A stretch of DNA of 64,000 nucleotides from Klebsiella spallanzanii (lineage in GTDB: Bacteria; Pseudomonadota; Gammaproteobacteria; Enterobacterales; Enterobacteriaceae), in the NCBI RefSeq assembly GCF_902158555.1, contig NZ_CABGGS010000034.1, positions 62,001 through 126,000 on the forward strand, written 5' to 3'. Below the pieces are notes generated by a model. That model was not told the DNA's origin. It saw nothing but the letters and a program-made list of their open reading frames with translations, and ran no database searches. Shown here in pieces: positions 20,422 through 29,299 of this stretch (position 1 is its first letter; each line of letters opens with the position of its first letter). The translations under genes and the position numbers were made by a program.

Positions 20422-20763
20422 TTATTGGTTTTTCGGCGGTAACGGCTTGCCGTCCTGATTACCGTTTTTATGCTCACCCTTTGGCGGCTGCTTGCCGTCA
20501 TTGTGGTTGCCTTTCGGCTGGTGTTTACCGTCTTTTGGCGGCTGTTTACCATCCTGACGATCGCCCTTCGGTGGCTGTTTACCGTCATGCTGTTCGCCTT
20601 TTGGCGGTTGCTGGCCGTTGTGCTGCGGCGCTTTGCTATCGTGGCCGTGGTTACTCTGCTGAGCAGACGCTTTTTCCGGCGGCGGCGGTGGGTTATCTGC
20701 GGCAAAAGCGAACGATGACAGCCCAAGCGACATCACAGCAGACAGTAAAAGAACCTTTTTCAT
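20422..20763 (-). CDS. Exported repeat-rich Gly/Lys/Gln/Pro protein, function unknown
   Basis: The 113-residue product starts with a clear Sec signal peptide (cleavage near AFA|ADNPP, about residue 21). A PPPPPEK segment follows, then tandem, imperfect 8-9-residue units based on DGKQPPKG, rich in Lys, Gln, Gly, Pro and His. The repeat is visible in the DNA as well. Nothing resembles a folded domain; the protein is probably disordered in the periplasm or secreted. AAGGA lies eight bases before the ATG at 20763; a frame extension to 20820 is unsupported. It occupies the place of yncJ in E. coli but does not resemble it. Confidence 0.75.
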   Translation of the reverse strand: MKKVLLLSAVMSLGLSSFAFAADNPPPPPEKASAQQSNHGHDSKAPQHNGQQPPKGEQHDGKQPPKGDRQDGKQPPKDGKHQPKGNHNDGKQPPKGEHKNGNQDGKPLPPKNQ

Positions 20764-20859
20764 AACAACATCCTTTATTTTTATATGCTCAAATATTTCA
20801 ACAGAGAAAAGTGAAGACAAAATGGAGATGCCGTGTATCAGATTATTATCTCCGCACGG

Positions 20860-20985
20860 CTAAACTTTCAGTCCGGCGGCCGTCATCAGTAGCCTGAACC
20901 CCATGCTCACCGCTGCCAGCGCCAGCACGCTGCCTCCCCACAGGGCGACCATCCATAACGTCCGTTTAAGCCATAATCGTTGCAT
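20860..20985 (-). CDS. Small membrane subunit of bd-type oxidase, DUF2474-like, 41 aa
   Basis: This reading frame encodes a 41-residue protein starting MQRLWLKRTLWMV, with one transmembrane helix and a Trp-rich start. Its ATG shares one base with the stop of the upstream subunit II gene (TGATG), so it is translationally coupled. It resembles the DUF2474 small subunits found downstream of CIO-type cydAB genes, comparable in role to CydX. Position, overlap and size make it a real third subunit. Confidence 0.8.
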   Translation of the reverse strand: MQRLWLKRTLWMVALWGGSVLALAAVSMGFRLLMTAAGLKV

Positions 20986-21995
20986 CAATGATACCCCTCA
21001 CCATGTTGAACTTTGCCGCGAAAAACGTAGTAGCTCCAGAAGGTGTAGCCGAGGATCACGGGGAGTATCAGCAGCGCGCCAACCAGCATAAAGCCCTGGC
21101 TTTGCGGCGGCGCGGCGGCCTGCCAGAGGGTGATACCCGGTGGAATAATATGCGGCCAGATACTGATCCCCAGACCGCTAAAACCAAGGAATATCAGCCC
21201 CAGCGTCAGGACAAAAGGCAACAGGTGACTCGTGCTGTTGCCCAGTGTTCGCCACAGCCAACTGCTTATCGCCGCGACCAGCAACGGCACCGGCAGTAAG
21301 AAGAAAAGGTTGGGCAAGCTAAACCAACGTTCGGCAATAGCTGACTTTGCCAGCGGGGTCCAGATGCTGATGGCGACAATCACTATCAGTAGCGCCAGTA
21401 GCAAGCCGCGCGCGGTTACGCGCATATTTCTGTGCAGCGCATTATCGCTTTTCATCACCAGCCAACTGGCACCCAGTAGCGCATAGGCAATACACAGACC
21501 CAGGCCACAAAACAGGGTAAACGGCGTGAGCCAGTCAAACATTCCGCCACTGAAGCTGCGGCCGCTGACCGCGAAGCCGTTGATCACCGCGCCAACCACC
21601 ATGCCCTGCGTGAAGGTTGCCAGAATTGAACCTCCCATAAAGGCTCTGTCCCAGAACGGACGGTGTGATGGCGTAGCGTTAAAGCGGAATTCAAAGGCAA
21701 CGCCGCGAAAAATAAGGCCAATCAGCATCAGGGTGAGCGGGATTGCCAGCGCATCAATAATCACCGCGTAGGCCAGCGGAAACGCGCCAAACAGGCCCGC
21801 GCCGCCGAGCACCAGCCAGGTTTCATTGCCGTCCCAGACCGGTGCGACGCTGTTCACCATCACATCGCGGTCTGCAGCATCTCGTGTGGTACTGAATAAA
21901 ATGCCAATCCCCAGGTCGAAGCCATCCATCACGATATACATCAAGGTGGCGAAGACGATAATGACAAACCAGATAACCGATAAATCGATACCCAT
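20985..21995 (-). CDS. Cytochrome bd-type (CIO-like) quinol oxidase subunit II
   Basis: The 336-residue protein has about eight helices and the CydB/CioB signatures YIVMDGFDLGIG near the N terminus and WDGNETWLVLGG. With subunit I it forms an inner-membrane quinol:O2 oxidoreductase. Its start shares one base with the stop of subunit I. E. coli cydB and appB lie elsewhere, and this operon is an insertion between rlhA and ydcR relative to E. coli. Confidence 0.9.
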   Translation of the reverse strand: MGIDLSVIWFVIIVFATLMYIVMDGFDLGIGILFSTTRDAADRDVMVNSVAPVWDGNETWLVLGGAGLFGAFPLAYAVIIDALAIPLTLMLIGLIFRGVAFEFRFNATPSHRPFWDRAFMGGSILATFTQGMVVGAVINGFAVSGRSFSGGMFDWLTPFTLFCGLGLCIAYALLGASWLVMKSDNALHRNMRVTARGLLLALLIVIVAISIWTPLAKSAIAERWFSLPNLFFLLPVPLLVAAISSWLWRTLGNSTSHLLPFVLTLGLIFLGFSGLGISIWPHIIPPGITLWQAAAPPQSQGFMLVGALLILPVILGYTFWSYYVFRGKVQHGEGYH

Positions 21996-23392
21996 TAGTG
22001 GGACTCCTTCTGCTGTAAACCTTCTGCCGCGGCGGAAAGCGGTCGCGCTGGCGTACCGGATGCGGGCGGCTGCGCTTCCTGAGGCCCTTTACGAATCAGG
22101 CGCAGCATATAGCTATAGCCGACGCCAAATACCGAGCTGTAAACCACAATAAAGGTCAGCAGGCTGATGGACATATGCAGGTCGCCGTGAGCGGAAACGG
22201 CATCGGCGGTGCGCTGTACCCCGTAAACTACCCACGGCTGGCGGCCTACCTCGGTGGTGACCCAGCCTGCGAGGATGGCGATAAGCCCGGACGGCCCCAT
22301 CCACAGCGCAAAGCGCAGAAACGGCCTGGAGTGATACAGGCGACCGCGATAGCGCAGCCACAGTGCCAGCGCGCCGAGCAGGATCATCAGCATGCCTAGC
22401 CCGGCCATCAGGCGGAATGACCAGAAGACGATGGTGGAGTTAGGCCTGTCTTCCGGGGCGAACTCCTTGAGCGCGGGCACCTGTTTGTCCAGACTGTGAG
22501 TGAGGATCAGGCTGCCGAGAGCCGGAATTTCCAGACCGTAGCGAGTGCGCTCCTGCTGCATATCCGGCCAGCCGAAGAGCAATAGCGGGGTGGGTTCTCC
22601 AGGAGTATTCTCCCAGTGTCCCTCAATAGCGGCAATTTTCGCGGGCTGGTGCTTGAGCGTATTCAGTCCGTGCATATCCCCAATCATTGCCTGAATGGGG
22701 GCGACAATTAGCGTCATCCACAGCGCCATAGAGAACATCGCGCGAACGGCGGGGGTATTGTTGCCGCGCAGCAGGTGCCATGCCGCCGATGCGCCGACGA
22801 ATAGCGCGCTGCTGAGAAAGGCCGCCACCGACATATGCAGCAGGCGGTAAGGGAACGACGGATTAAAAATCACGGCGAACCAGTCCACCGGCACCACCTG
22901 CCCATTGACGATTTCAAACCCCTGCGGCGTTTGCATCCAGCTATTGGAGGCCAGGATCCAGAAAGTGGAGATAATCGTCCCCAGCGCCACCATGCAGGTG
23001 GCGAAGAAGTGCAGGCCGGGCCCGACGCGGTTCCAGCCGAACAGCATCACGCCGAGGAATCCGGCCTCAAGGAAGAAGGCGGTCAGCACTTCATAGGTCA
23101 GCAGCGGGCCGGTTATGCTCCCGGCGAACTCGGAGAACCCGCTCCAGTTGGTGCCGAACTGGTAGGCCATCACCAGGCCGGAGACCACGCCCATCCCGAA
23201 GTTAACGGCGAAGATTTTCGACCAGAAGTGGTAAAGCGAGCGCCAGGTTGGATTTCTGGTTTTTAACCATAACCCCTCCAGTACCGCCAGGTAGCTGGCT
23301 AATCCAATGGTGATGGCGGGGAAGATAATATGAAATGACACGGTGAAGGCGAACTGGATCCGCGCCAGGTGGAATGCATCAAGACCGAACAT
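21995..23392 (-). CDS. Cytochrome bd-type (CIO-like) quinol oxidase subunit I
   Basis: The 465-residue product has the CydA features: an N-terminal RIQFAFTVSFHIIFP segment with the heme-ligand His, the WMQTPQGFE motif, and GWVTTEVGRQPW. It is shorter than E. coli CydA (522) because the long Q-loop insertion is missing, as in CioA of cyanide-insensitive oxidases. GGAG seven bases before the ATG supports the start. It is divergent from ydcR across 276 bases holding several ATAACAG motifs. Low oxygen affinity or cyanide resistance would be expected from the family but is inference. Confidence 0.9.
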   Translation of the reverse strand: MFGLDAFHLARIQFAFTVSFHIIFPAITIGLASYLAVLEGLWLKTRNPTWRSLYHFWSKIFAVNFGMGVVSGLVMAYQFGTNWSGFSEFAGSITGPLLTYEVLTAFFLEAGFLGVMLFGWNRVGPGLHFFATCMVALGTIISTFWILASNSWMQTPQGFEIVNGQVVPVDWFAVIFNPSFPYRLLHMSVAAFLSSALFVGASAAWHLLRGNNTPAVRAMFSMALWMTLIVAPIQAMIGDMHGLNTLKHQPAKIAAIEGHWENTPGEPTPLLLFGWPDMQQERTRYGLEIPALGSLILTHSLDKQVPALKEFAPEDRPNSTIVFWSFRLMAGLGMLMILLGALALWLRYRGRLYHSRPFLRFALWMGPSGLIAILAGWVTTEVGRQPWVVYGVQRTADAVSAHGDLHMSISLLTFIVVYSSVFGVGYSYMLRLIRKGPQEAQPPASGTPARPLSAAAEGLQQKESH

Positions 23393-23477
23393 GCAGAACT
23401 CCGCAACAAAAATGATTCAGCGCAATTCTAGGCCTCGTTCCTGACAGGTTGCAGAAACAGAAACGCTGTATTTCCCT

Positions 23478-23598
23478 ATAACAGTTGGGTTCTGTTATGA
23501 CGTTTTGGCAAAACGCAGGATAGATGTCTCCCGGCTCGCCGGGCTACGGATTTACAGCCGCCTCCGGGAATGTGTTGTTTCACTACATACCATAACAG
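23478..23598. promoter_or_regulatory. Three ATAACAG motifs in the oxidase/ydcR divergent region
   Basis: ATAACAG occurs at 23478-23484, as its inverse CTGTTAT at 23492-23498 (inverted repeat with a 7-base spacer), and again at 23592-23598 close to ydcR. The arrangement suggests binding of a regulator; YdcR itself (MocR type) is the nearest candidate. A degenerate REP (about 23528-23569) lies between them. Confidence 0.45.
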
Positions 23599-23668
23599 TT
23601 TTTATAAACTGCCATTATTTTTCATCTGATATATCATTGGTTACAAGAATGATAAACCGGACCCGACG

Positions 23669-25081
23669 ATGAAAAAGTACCAGCAGCTGGCGCAGCAACT
23701 TACCGAACAGATCGCGCTTGGGGTGTGGTTACCTGGCGACAGGTTGCCATCACTGCGTGAGCAGGTGGTGAGCAGCGGGATGAGTTTTATGACCGTCAGC
23801 CATGCCTATCAGTTGCTGGAAAGCCAGGGGCGGATTATCGCTCGCCCGCAGTCTGGTTATTATGTTGCGCCGCAGCCCATCAAACAGCGCCAGCCCGAGC
23901 CGCCCGCCCAGGTAACGCGCGATGAAGCGGTGGATATCAACACCTACATTTTCGAGGTACTGCAGGCCAGCCGTCGCGCGTCGATGCTGCCTTTTGCCTC
24001 CGCCTTTCCTGACCCGCGCCTGTTCCCATTACCGCAGCTTAACCGCTCGCTGGCGCAGGTGAGCAAAACCGCTACCGCCATGAGCGTGATTGAAAACCTG
24101 CCGCCGGGGAACGACGAGCTGCGTCATGCCATTGCCCGACGCTATGCGCTGCAGGGGATGAATATCTCCCCGGACGAAATCGTTATCACCGCCGGTGCGC
24201 TGGAAGCGTTGAACCTTAGCCTGCAGGCGGTCACGGAGCCGGGTGATTGGGTGGTGGTGGAAAATCCCTGTTTTTACGGCGCGTTGCAGGCGCTGGAGAG
24301 ACTGCGTCTGAAGGCGCTGTCGGTGGCGACCGATGTGAAAGAGGGGGTTGATCTCACCGCGCTGGAGCAGGCGTTGCAGAACTATCCGGTCAAGGCCTGC
24401 TGGCTGATGACCAACGGTCAGAATCCGCTCGGCTTCACCCTCAGCGCGGAGAAAAAAGCCAAGTTGATTGCGCTGCTGACGCGCTACAACGTGATGTTGA
24501 TTGAAGATGATGTTTACAGCGAACTCTATTTCGGTCGCGAGAAACCGCTACCGGCCAAGTACTGGGATCGTGATGATATGGCGCTGCACTGCAGCTCCTT
24601 CTCCAAATGCCTGGTGCCGGGGTTTCGCATCGGCTGGGTGGCGGCGGGCAAACATGCCCGACGTATCCAGCAATTACAGCTCATGAGTACGCTTTCCACC
24701 AGTTCACCCATGCAGCTGGCGCTAGTGGATTATCTTTCGACCAAGCGCTACGATGCGCATTTACGGCGGTTGCGCCGACAGCTTGCCGAACGTAAGCAGC
24801 AGGCCTGGCAGGCATTGCTTCGTCATCTTCCTGCCGAGGTGAAAATCCATCACAGCGATAGCGGCTATTTTCTCTGGCTTGAGCTGCCCGCCGGGGCCGA
24901 CGCGGGTGAACTGAGCGCCCGAGCGCTGGCGTATAATATCAGCATCGCACCGGGGAAAATGTTTTCTACTACCGCCAACTGGACCTCATTTTTCCGCTTT
25001 AATACCGCATGGGGCTGGGGCGAAAAAGAGGAGCAGGGGGTGAAACGGCTGGGGGAGCTGATCCGCGAGATGCTGGTGTAA
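23669..25081 (+). CDS. ydcR: YdcR, MocR-type (GntR-aminotransferase) regulator
   Basis: The 470 residues match E. coli YdcR (468). An N-terminal GntR winged helix (LPSLREQVVSSGMSFMTVSHAYQLLE) is fused to a fold-type I aminotransferase domain with the PLP-lysine motif HCSSFSKCLVPGFRIG and the NGQNPLG stretch. MocR regulators use PLP-bound ligands to control transcription; the YdcR target is not established, but it lies upstream of ydcSTUV-patD on the same strand. Confidence 0.93.
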   Translation: MKKYQQLAQQLTEQIALGVWLPGDRLPSLREQVVSSGMSFMTVSHAYQLLESQGRIIARPQSGYYVAPQPIKQRQPEPPAQVTRDEAVDINTYIFEVLQASRRASMLPFASAFPDPRLFPLPQLNRSLAQVSKTATAMSVIENLPPGNDELRHAIARRYALQGMNISPDEIVITAGALEALNLSLQAVTEPGDWVVVENPCFYGALQALERLRLKALSVATDVKEGVDLTALEQALQNYPVKACWLMTNGQNPLGFTLSAEKKAKLIALLTRYNVMLIEDDVYSELYFGREKPLPAKYWDRDDMALHCSSFSKCLVPGFRIGWVAAGKHARRIQQLQLMSTLSTSSPMQLALVDYLSTKRYDAHLRRLRRQLAERKQQAWQALLRHLPAEVKIHHSDSGYFLWLELPAGADAGELSARALAYNISIAPGKMFSTTANWTSFFRFNTAWGWGEKEEQGVKRLGELIREMLV

Positions 25082-25205
25082 CTTTATTTATTTCCAGTCG
25101 ACTATCCCGGCCCGTTAAATAAGCCGGGCATTATGCTGGTTAATATTTTACCGCGACTAACCATAGGAAATTCGCATAATCGTATTACCCCGCTAACTCC
25201 TTGTC

Positions 25206-25211
25206 TATAAT
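25206..25211 (+). promoter_or_regulatory. Possible -10 box of the ydcS operon
   Basis: CTATAAT with a C just before the hexamer and no good -35 resembles the form used by sigma-S RNA polymerase; the E. coli ydcS operon is known to be RpoS-dependent. The 292-base space before ydcS shows no other gene. Confidence 0.35.
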
Positions 25212-25373
25212 CCACAAAGTTATCTAGTGTTAATTAATTGTTGCGTAATGCGCCCTTTGTCACAACCTGAATAAATTTCCCCGGGGGCCCTAAGCGCGCC
25301 GTCTACTGTTATTAAGGGAGATATTTTTACGGCACGGCTGCCGCTAATTTTCTTGTGACAGGAGTAAGACCCG

Positions 25374-26519
25374 ATGAGCAAAAAAATTGCCCGTGGCAGC
25401 CTTTGTGTGCTGGGTATGGCCTTCCTGACGGCGCAGGCCGCCGAGCCGCCGACGTCTCTGGATAAAGGAGAAGGGCGTCTCGATATTATTGCCTGGCCGG
25501 GATATATCGAACGCGGCCAGACGGATAAAAGCTACGACTGGGTAACCCAGTTTGAAAAAGAGTCCGGCTGCCAGGTGAATGTGAAAACCGCCGCCACCTC
25601 CGATGAGATGGTCAGCCTGATGGCCAAAGGCGGTTACGATCTGGTGACCGCTTCCGGCGATGCGTCCCTGCGCCTGATTATGGGTAAGCGCGTACAGCCG
25701 ATTAACACTGCGCTGATTGCCAACTGGAAGACCCTCGACCCGCGAGTGGAAAAAGGCGCGTGGTTTAACGTCGGCGGGAAGGTTTACGGCACTCCGTACC
25801 AGTGGGGGCCCAATCTGCTGATGTATAACAGCAAAACCTTCCCGACACCGCCGGATAGTTGGGGCGTGGTATTTGTGAAACAAAACCTGCCGGACGGCAA
25901 AACCAACCAGGGTCGCGTGCAGGCCTACGATGGTCCGATTTATATTGCCGACGCTGCGCTGTTCGTCAAAGCGACCCAACCACAATTAGGGATTGATGAC
26001 CCCTATCAGCTTACCGAAGCTCAATATCAGGCGGTGCTGAAAGTCCTTCGCGATCAGCACGGGCTGATTCACCGTTACTGGCACGACACTACCGTACAAA
26101 TGAGCGACTTTAAAAACGAAGGCGTGGTGGCCTCCAGCGCCTGGCCTTACCAGGCCAACGGACTGAAGGCGGAAGGCCAGCCGATTGCCACGGTATTCCC
26201 GAAAGAGGGCGTTACCGGCTGGGCGGATACCACCATGCTGCATAGCGATGCCAAACATCCGGTTTGTGCCTACAAATGGATGAACTGGTCGCTGACGCCG
26301 AAAGTCCAGGGCGACGTTGCTGCCTGGTTTGGTTCTCTGCCGGTGGTTCCGCAGGGCTGCAAGGCCAGTGCGCTGCTGGGTGATAAAGGCTGCGAGACCA
26401 ATGGTTACAACGAGTTCGCCAAAATTGCGTTCTGGAAAACGCCGGTGGCCGAGGGCGGAAAATTTGTCCCCTACAGCCGCTGGACCCAGGATTACATCGC
26501 GATTATGGGCGGTCGTTAA
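25374..26519 (+). CDS. ydcS: YdcS, periplasmic binding protein for putrescine/spermidine-type ABC importer
   Basis: This 381-residue extracellular solute-binding protein (PotD/F group) matches E. coli YdcS, also 381 residues. A signal peptide ends at Ala23 (QAA|EPPTS). The mature part has AWPGYIERGQTD and TPYQWGPNLLMYN typical of the group. E. coli YdcS has also been reported to synthesise polyhydroxybutyrate. It is the first gene of ydcSTUV-patD. AGGAGTAAG precedes the ATG. Confidence 0.94.
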   Translation: MSKKIARGSLCVLGMAFLTAQAAEPPTSLDKGEGRLDIIAWPGYIERGQTDKSYDWVTQFEKESGCQVNVKTAATSDEMVSLMAKGGYDLVTASGDASLRLIMGKRVQPINTALIANWKTLDPRVEKGAWFNVGGKVYGTPYQWGPNLLMYNSKTFPTPPDSWGVVFVKQNLPDGKTNQGRVQAYDGPIYIADAALFVKATQPQLGIDDPYQLTEAQYQAVLKVLRDQHGLIHRYWHDTTVQMSDFKNEGVVASSAWPYQANGLKAEGQPIATVFPKEGVTGWADTTMLHSDAKHPVCAYKWMNWSLTPKVQGDVAAWFGSLPVVPQGCKASALLGDKGCETNGYNEFAKIAFWKTPVAEGGKFVPYSRWTQDYIAIMGGR

Positions 26520-26538
26520 GTCGCCGGAGGCGAAGAAC

Positions 26539-27549
26539 ATGTACGCAGTTGAGTTTGATAATGTTTCGCGCCTGTACGGCGACGTGCGCGCGGTAGATAG
26601 CGTTAGCATCGCCATTCGCGATGGCGAGTTTTTCTCCATGCTGGGGCCGTCTGGCTCCGGCAAAACCACCTGCCTGCGCCTGATTGCCGGGTTTGAACAG
26701 CTTTCCGGCGGGGCAATTCATATCTTTGGCAAACCGGCTAGCGAACTGCCGCCGTGGCAGCGCGATGTGAATACCGTATTTCAGGATTACGCGCTGTTTC
26801 CTCATATGTCGGTGCTGGATAACGTCGCCTACGGGCTGATGGTCAAGGGGATCGGCAAAAAGGAGCGGCACGCCCGCGCACAGGAGGCGCTGGAGAAGGT
26901 GGCGCTCGGTTTTGTCTATGCGCGCAAGCCATCCCAGCTCTCCGGCGGTCAGCGCCAGCGGGTAGCGATCGCCCGGGCGCTGGTCAATCAGCCACGCGTT
27001 CTGCTGTTGGATGAACCGCTCGGCGCGCTGGATTTGAAGCTGCGTGAACAGATGCAGGTCGAGCTGAAAAAACTGCAGCAGGCGCTGGGCATCACCTTTA
27101 TTTTTGTCACCCACGATCAGGGCGAGGCGCTGTCGATGTCCGATCGCGTTGCGGTGTTTAATAACGGGCGAATTGAACAGGTTGATGCGCCGCAGGACCT
27201 CTATTTGCGGCCCAAAACTGCGTTTGTTGCTGGTTTTGTCGGGACCGCCAACGTCTTTAGCAGCGAGCGTGCGCAAAAACTGTGTGCGATGGCCGGGGCA
27301 TGGTCGCTGCGCCCGGAACATATTCGGCTGAACGCTGCCGGGGAAATCCAAACGCAGGGAGTGGTGCAGGCGGTGCAGTATCAGGGGGCGGCGACGCGCG
27401 TCGAACTGAAGCTGGTCGATGGCGAAAAACTGCTGGTGAGCCAGGCGAATGTCGATGGTAACGCTGCGCTAAACGCGCCGCCGGTGGGACAAACGGTCTT
27501 GGCTTCCTGGTCGCGCGCGGCGATGGTGCCTCTGGCGAACGGAGGCTGA
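26539..27549 (+). CDS. ydcT: YdcT, ABC transporter ATPase
   Basis: The 336-residue nucleotide-binding protein has Walker A GPSGSGKTT (residues 36-44), signature LSGGQRQR, Walker B VLLLDEP and a C-terminal TOBE domain, as in PotA/PotG. GGAGG nine bases before the ATG at 26539 fixes the start; the frame is open far upstream inside ydcS. It energises YdcU-YdcV. E. coli YdcT has 337 residues. Confidence 0.94.
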   Translation: MYAVEFDNVSRLYGDVRAVDSVSIAIRDGEFFSMLGPSGSGKTTCLRLIAGFEQLSGGAIHIFGKPASELPPWQRDVNTVFQDYALFPHMSVLDNVAYGLMVKGIGKKERHARAQEALEKVALGFVYARKPSQLSGGQRQRVAIARALVNQPRVLLLDEPLGALDLKLREQMQVELKKLQQALGITFIFVTHDQGEALSMSDRVAVFNNGRIEQVDAPQDLYLRPKTAFVAGFVGTANVFSSERAQKLCAMAGAWSLRPEHIRLNAAGEIQTQGVVQAVQYQGAATRVELKLVDGEKLLVSQANVDGNAALNAPPVGQTVLASWSRAAMVPLANGG

Positions 27550-27550
27550 T

Positions 27551-28480
27551 ATGACGATGCTCATTCCCTCAGCCTCTACCGGGCGCTTGTCGGGGCTATT
27601 CTGGCGTAAACCGTCGTTGGCCCTGTTTTTGCTCCTGCTCGGCCCGCTGATGTGGTTTGGCATTGTCTATCTTGGGTCGTTACTGACGCTGTTATGGCAA
27701 AGCTTCTACACCTTTGATGATTTTACTATGTCGGTAACCAGCGACCTGACGCTGGCTAATCTGCGGGCACTGTTTAACCCGGCAAATTACGACATTATTG
27801 TACGTACGCTGGTGATGGCGTTATCGGTGACGGTCGCCAGCGCCATTCTGGCATTACCGATGGCCTGGTATATGGCACGCTATACCCACGGCAAGATGAA
27901 GGCGTTTTTCTATATCGCCGTGATGCTGCCGATGTGGGCGAGCTATATCGTCAAGGCCTATGCGTGGACGCTGCTGCTGGCGAAAGATGGCGTAGCGCAG
28001 TGGTTTCTGCGCCATCTCGGGCTGGAAAGTGTGCTAAGTCTGGTGTTGGCGATCCCGGCAGTAGGGGGCAATACGCTGTCGACTTCCGGCCTGGGGCGCT
28101 TTCTGGTCTTTGTCTATATCTGGCTGCCGTTTATGATCCTGCCTGTGCAGGCGGCGCTAGAACGTCTGCCGCCGTCGCTGCTTCAGGCCTCAGCCGATCT
28201 TGGCGCACGTCCGCGTCAGACCTTTCGCTACGTGGTGTTGCCGCTGGCGATCCCTGGCATTGCGGCAGGGTCCATTTTTACCTTCTCGCTGACGCTGGGC
28301 GATTTTATTGTGCCGCAGCTGGTGGGGCCGCCGGGGTTCTTTATCGGCAATATGGTCTATTCCCAGCAGGGAGCCATTGGCAATATGCCGATGGCAGCCG
28401 CCTTTACCCTGGTGCCCATTGTGCTGATTGCCCTCTATCTGGCGTTCGTGAAACGTCTGGGAGCGTTCGATGCACTCTGA
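27551..28480 (+). CDS. ydcU: YdcU, ABC transporter permease
   Basis: This 309-residue, six-helix inner-membrane permease of the PotB/PotH type has the EAA-loop equivalent [24 protein letters not shown], which contacts the ATPase. It begins one base after ydcT, with GGAGG about six bases upstream, and its end overlaps ydcV by 11 bases. E. coli YdcU has 313 residues. Confidence 0.93.
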   Translation: MTMLIPSASTGRLSGLFWRKPSLALFLLLLGPLMWFGIVYLGSLLTLLWQSFYTFDDFTMSVTSDLTLANLRALFNPANYDIIVRTLVMALSVTVASAILALPMAWYMARYTHGKMKAFFYIAVMLPMWASYIVKAYAWTLLLAKDGVAQWFLRHLGLESVLSLVLAIPAVGGNTLSTSGLGRFLVFVYIWLPFMILPVQAALERLPPSLLQASADLGARPRQTFRYVVLPLAIPGIAAGSIFTFSLTLGDFIVPQLVGPPGFFIGNMVYSQQGAIGNMPMAAAFTLVPIVLIALYLAFVKRLGAFDAL

Positions 28481-29276
28481 ACGGGCACCACTGTTCCTGA
28501 AAGTGGCCACCTGGGGAGGCGTAATCTTCCTCCATTTCCCGCTGCTGATTATCGCGCTCTATGCGTTTAATACTGAAGATGCCGCTTTCAGCTTTCCACC
28601 GCAGGGCCTGACGCTGCGCTGGTTTAGCGAGGCTGCGGGGCGCAGCGATATCATTGAGTCAGTGACGTTGTCACTAAAAATTGCCGCACTCTCTACCGCT
28701 ATTGCTCTGGTACTTGGCACGCTGGCTGCAGGAGCACTATGGCGCAGCACCTTCTTTGGCAAAAATGTGGTGTCGTTGCTGCTAGTGTTGCCGATCGCGC
28801 TGCCCGGCATTATTACCGGGCTTGCTCTGCTCACCGCGTTTAAGGCGGTCAACCTTGAGCCGGGACTGCTGACTATCGTTGTAGGTCACGCGACCTTCTG
28901 CGTGGTGGTGGTGTTTAACAACGTGATTGCCCGCTTTCGCCGGACCTCATGGAGTCTGGTGGAAGCCTCAATGGATTTAGGCGCGACGGGGTGGCAAACC
29001 TTCCGTTACGTAGTGTTGCCCAATCTGGGATCGGCGCTATTGGCGGGCGGGATGCTGGCATTTGCCCTCTCGTTTGATGAAATTATTGTTACCACGTTTA
29101 CTGCCGGACACGAGCGCACGCTACCGCTCTGGTTGCTTAATCAGCTCGGACGGCCTCGTGATGTCCCGGTGACCAACGTGGTCGCGTTGCTGGTGATGCT
29201 GGTGACGATGATTCCGATTCTGGGGGCCTGGTGGCTCACCCGTGACGGCGAATCCAGGGCTGAAAACGGAAAATAA
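28470..29276 (+). CDS. ydcV: YdcV, ABC transporter permease
   Basis: The second permease has 268 residues, about six helices, and the EAA loop [22 protein letters not shown]. It resembles PotC/PotI and E. coli YdcV (264). It pairs with YdcU to form the membrane channel. The start lies within the last codons of ydcU, after GGGAG. Confidence 0.93.
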   Translation: MHSERAPLFLKVATWGGVIFLHFPLLIIALYAFNTEDAAFSFPPQGLTLRWFSEAAGRSDIIESVTLSLKIAALSTAIALVLGTLAAGALWRSTFFGKNVVSLLLVLPIALPGIITGLALLTAFKAVNLEPGLLTIVVGHATFCVVVVFNNVIARFRRTSWSLVEASMDLGATGWQTFRYVVLPNLGSALLAGGMLAFALSFDEIIVTTFTAGHERTLPLWLLNQLGRPRDVPVTNVVALLVMLVTMIPILGAWWLTRDGESRAENGK

Positions 29277-29299
29277 AAGACCGATACAGGATAAATGCT

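Noticed and set aside
20470-20718. Very hydrophobic 82-codon frame antisense to the repeat-rich protein
   Set aside because: Hydrophobic residues arise from reading Lys/Pro/Gln repeat codons in reverse; no ribosome site.
26503-27351. 282-codon frame antisense to ydcT
   Set aside because: The ABC ATPase on the plus strand is unambiguous; the antisense frame has no recognisable domain.
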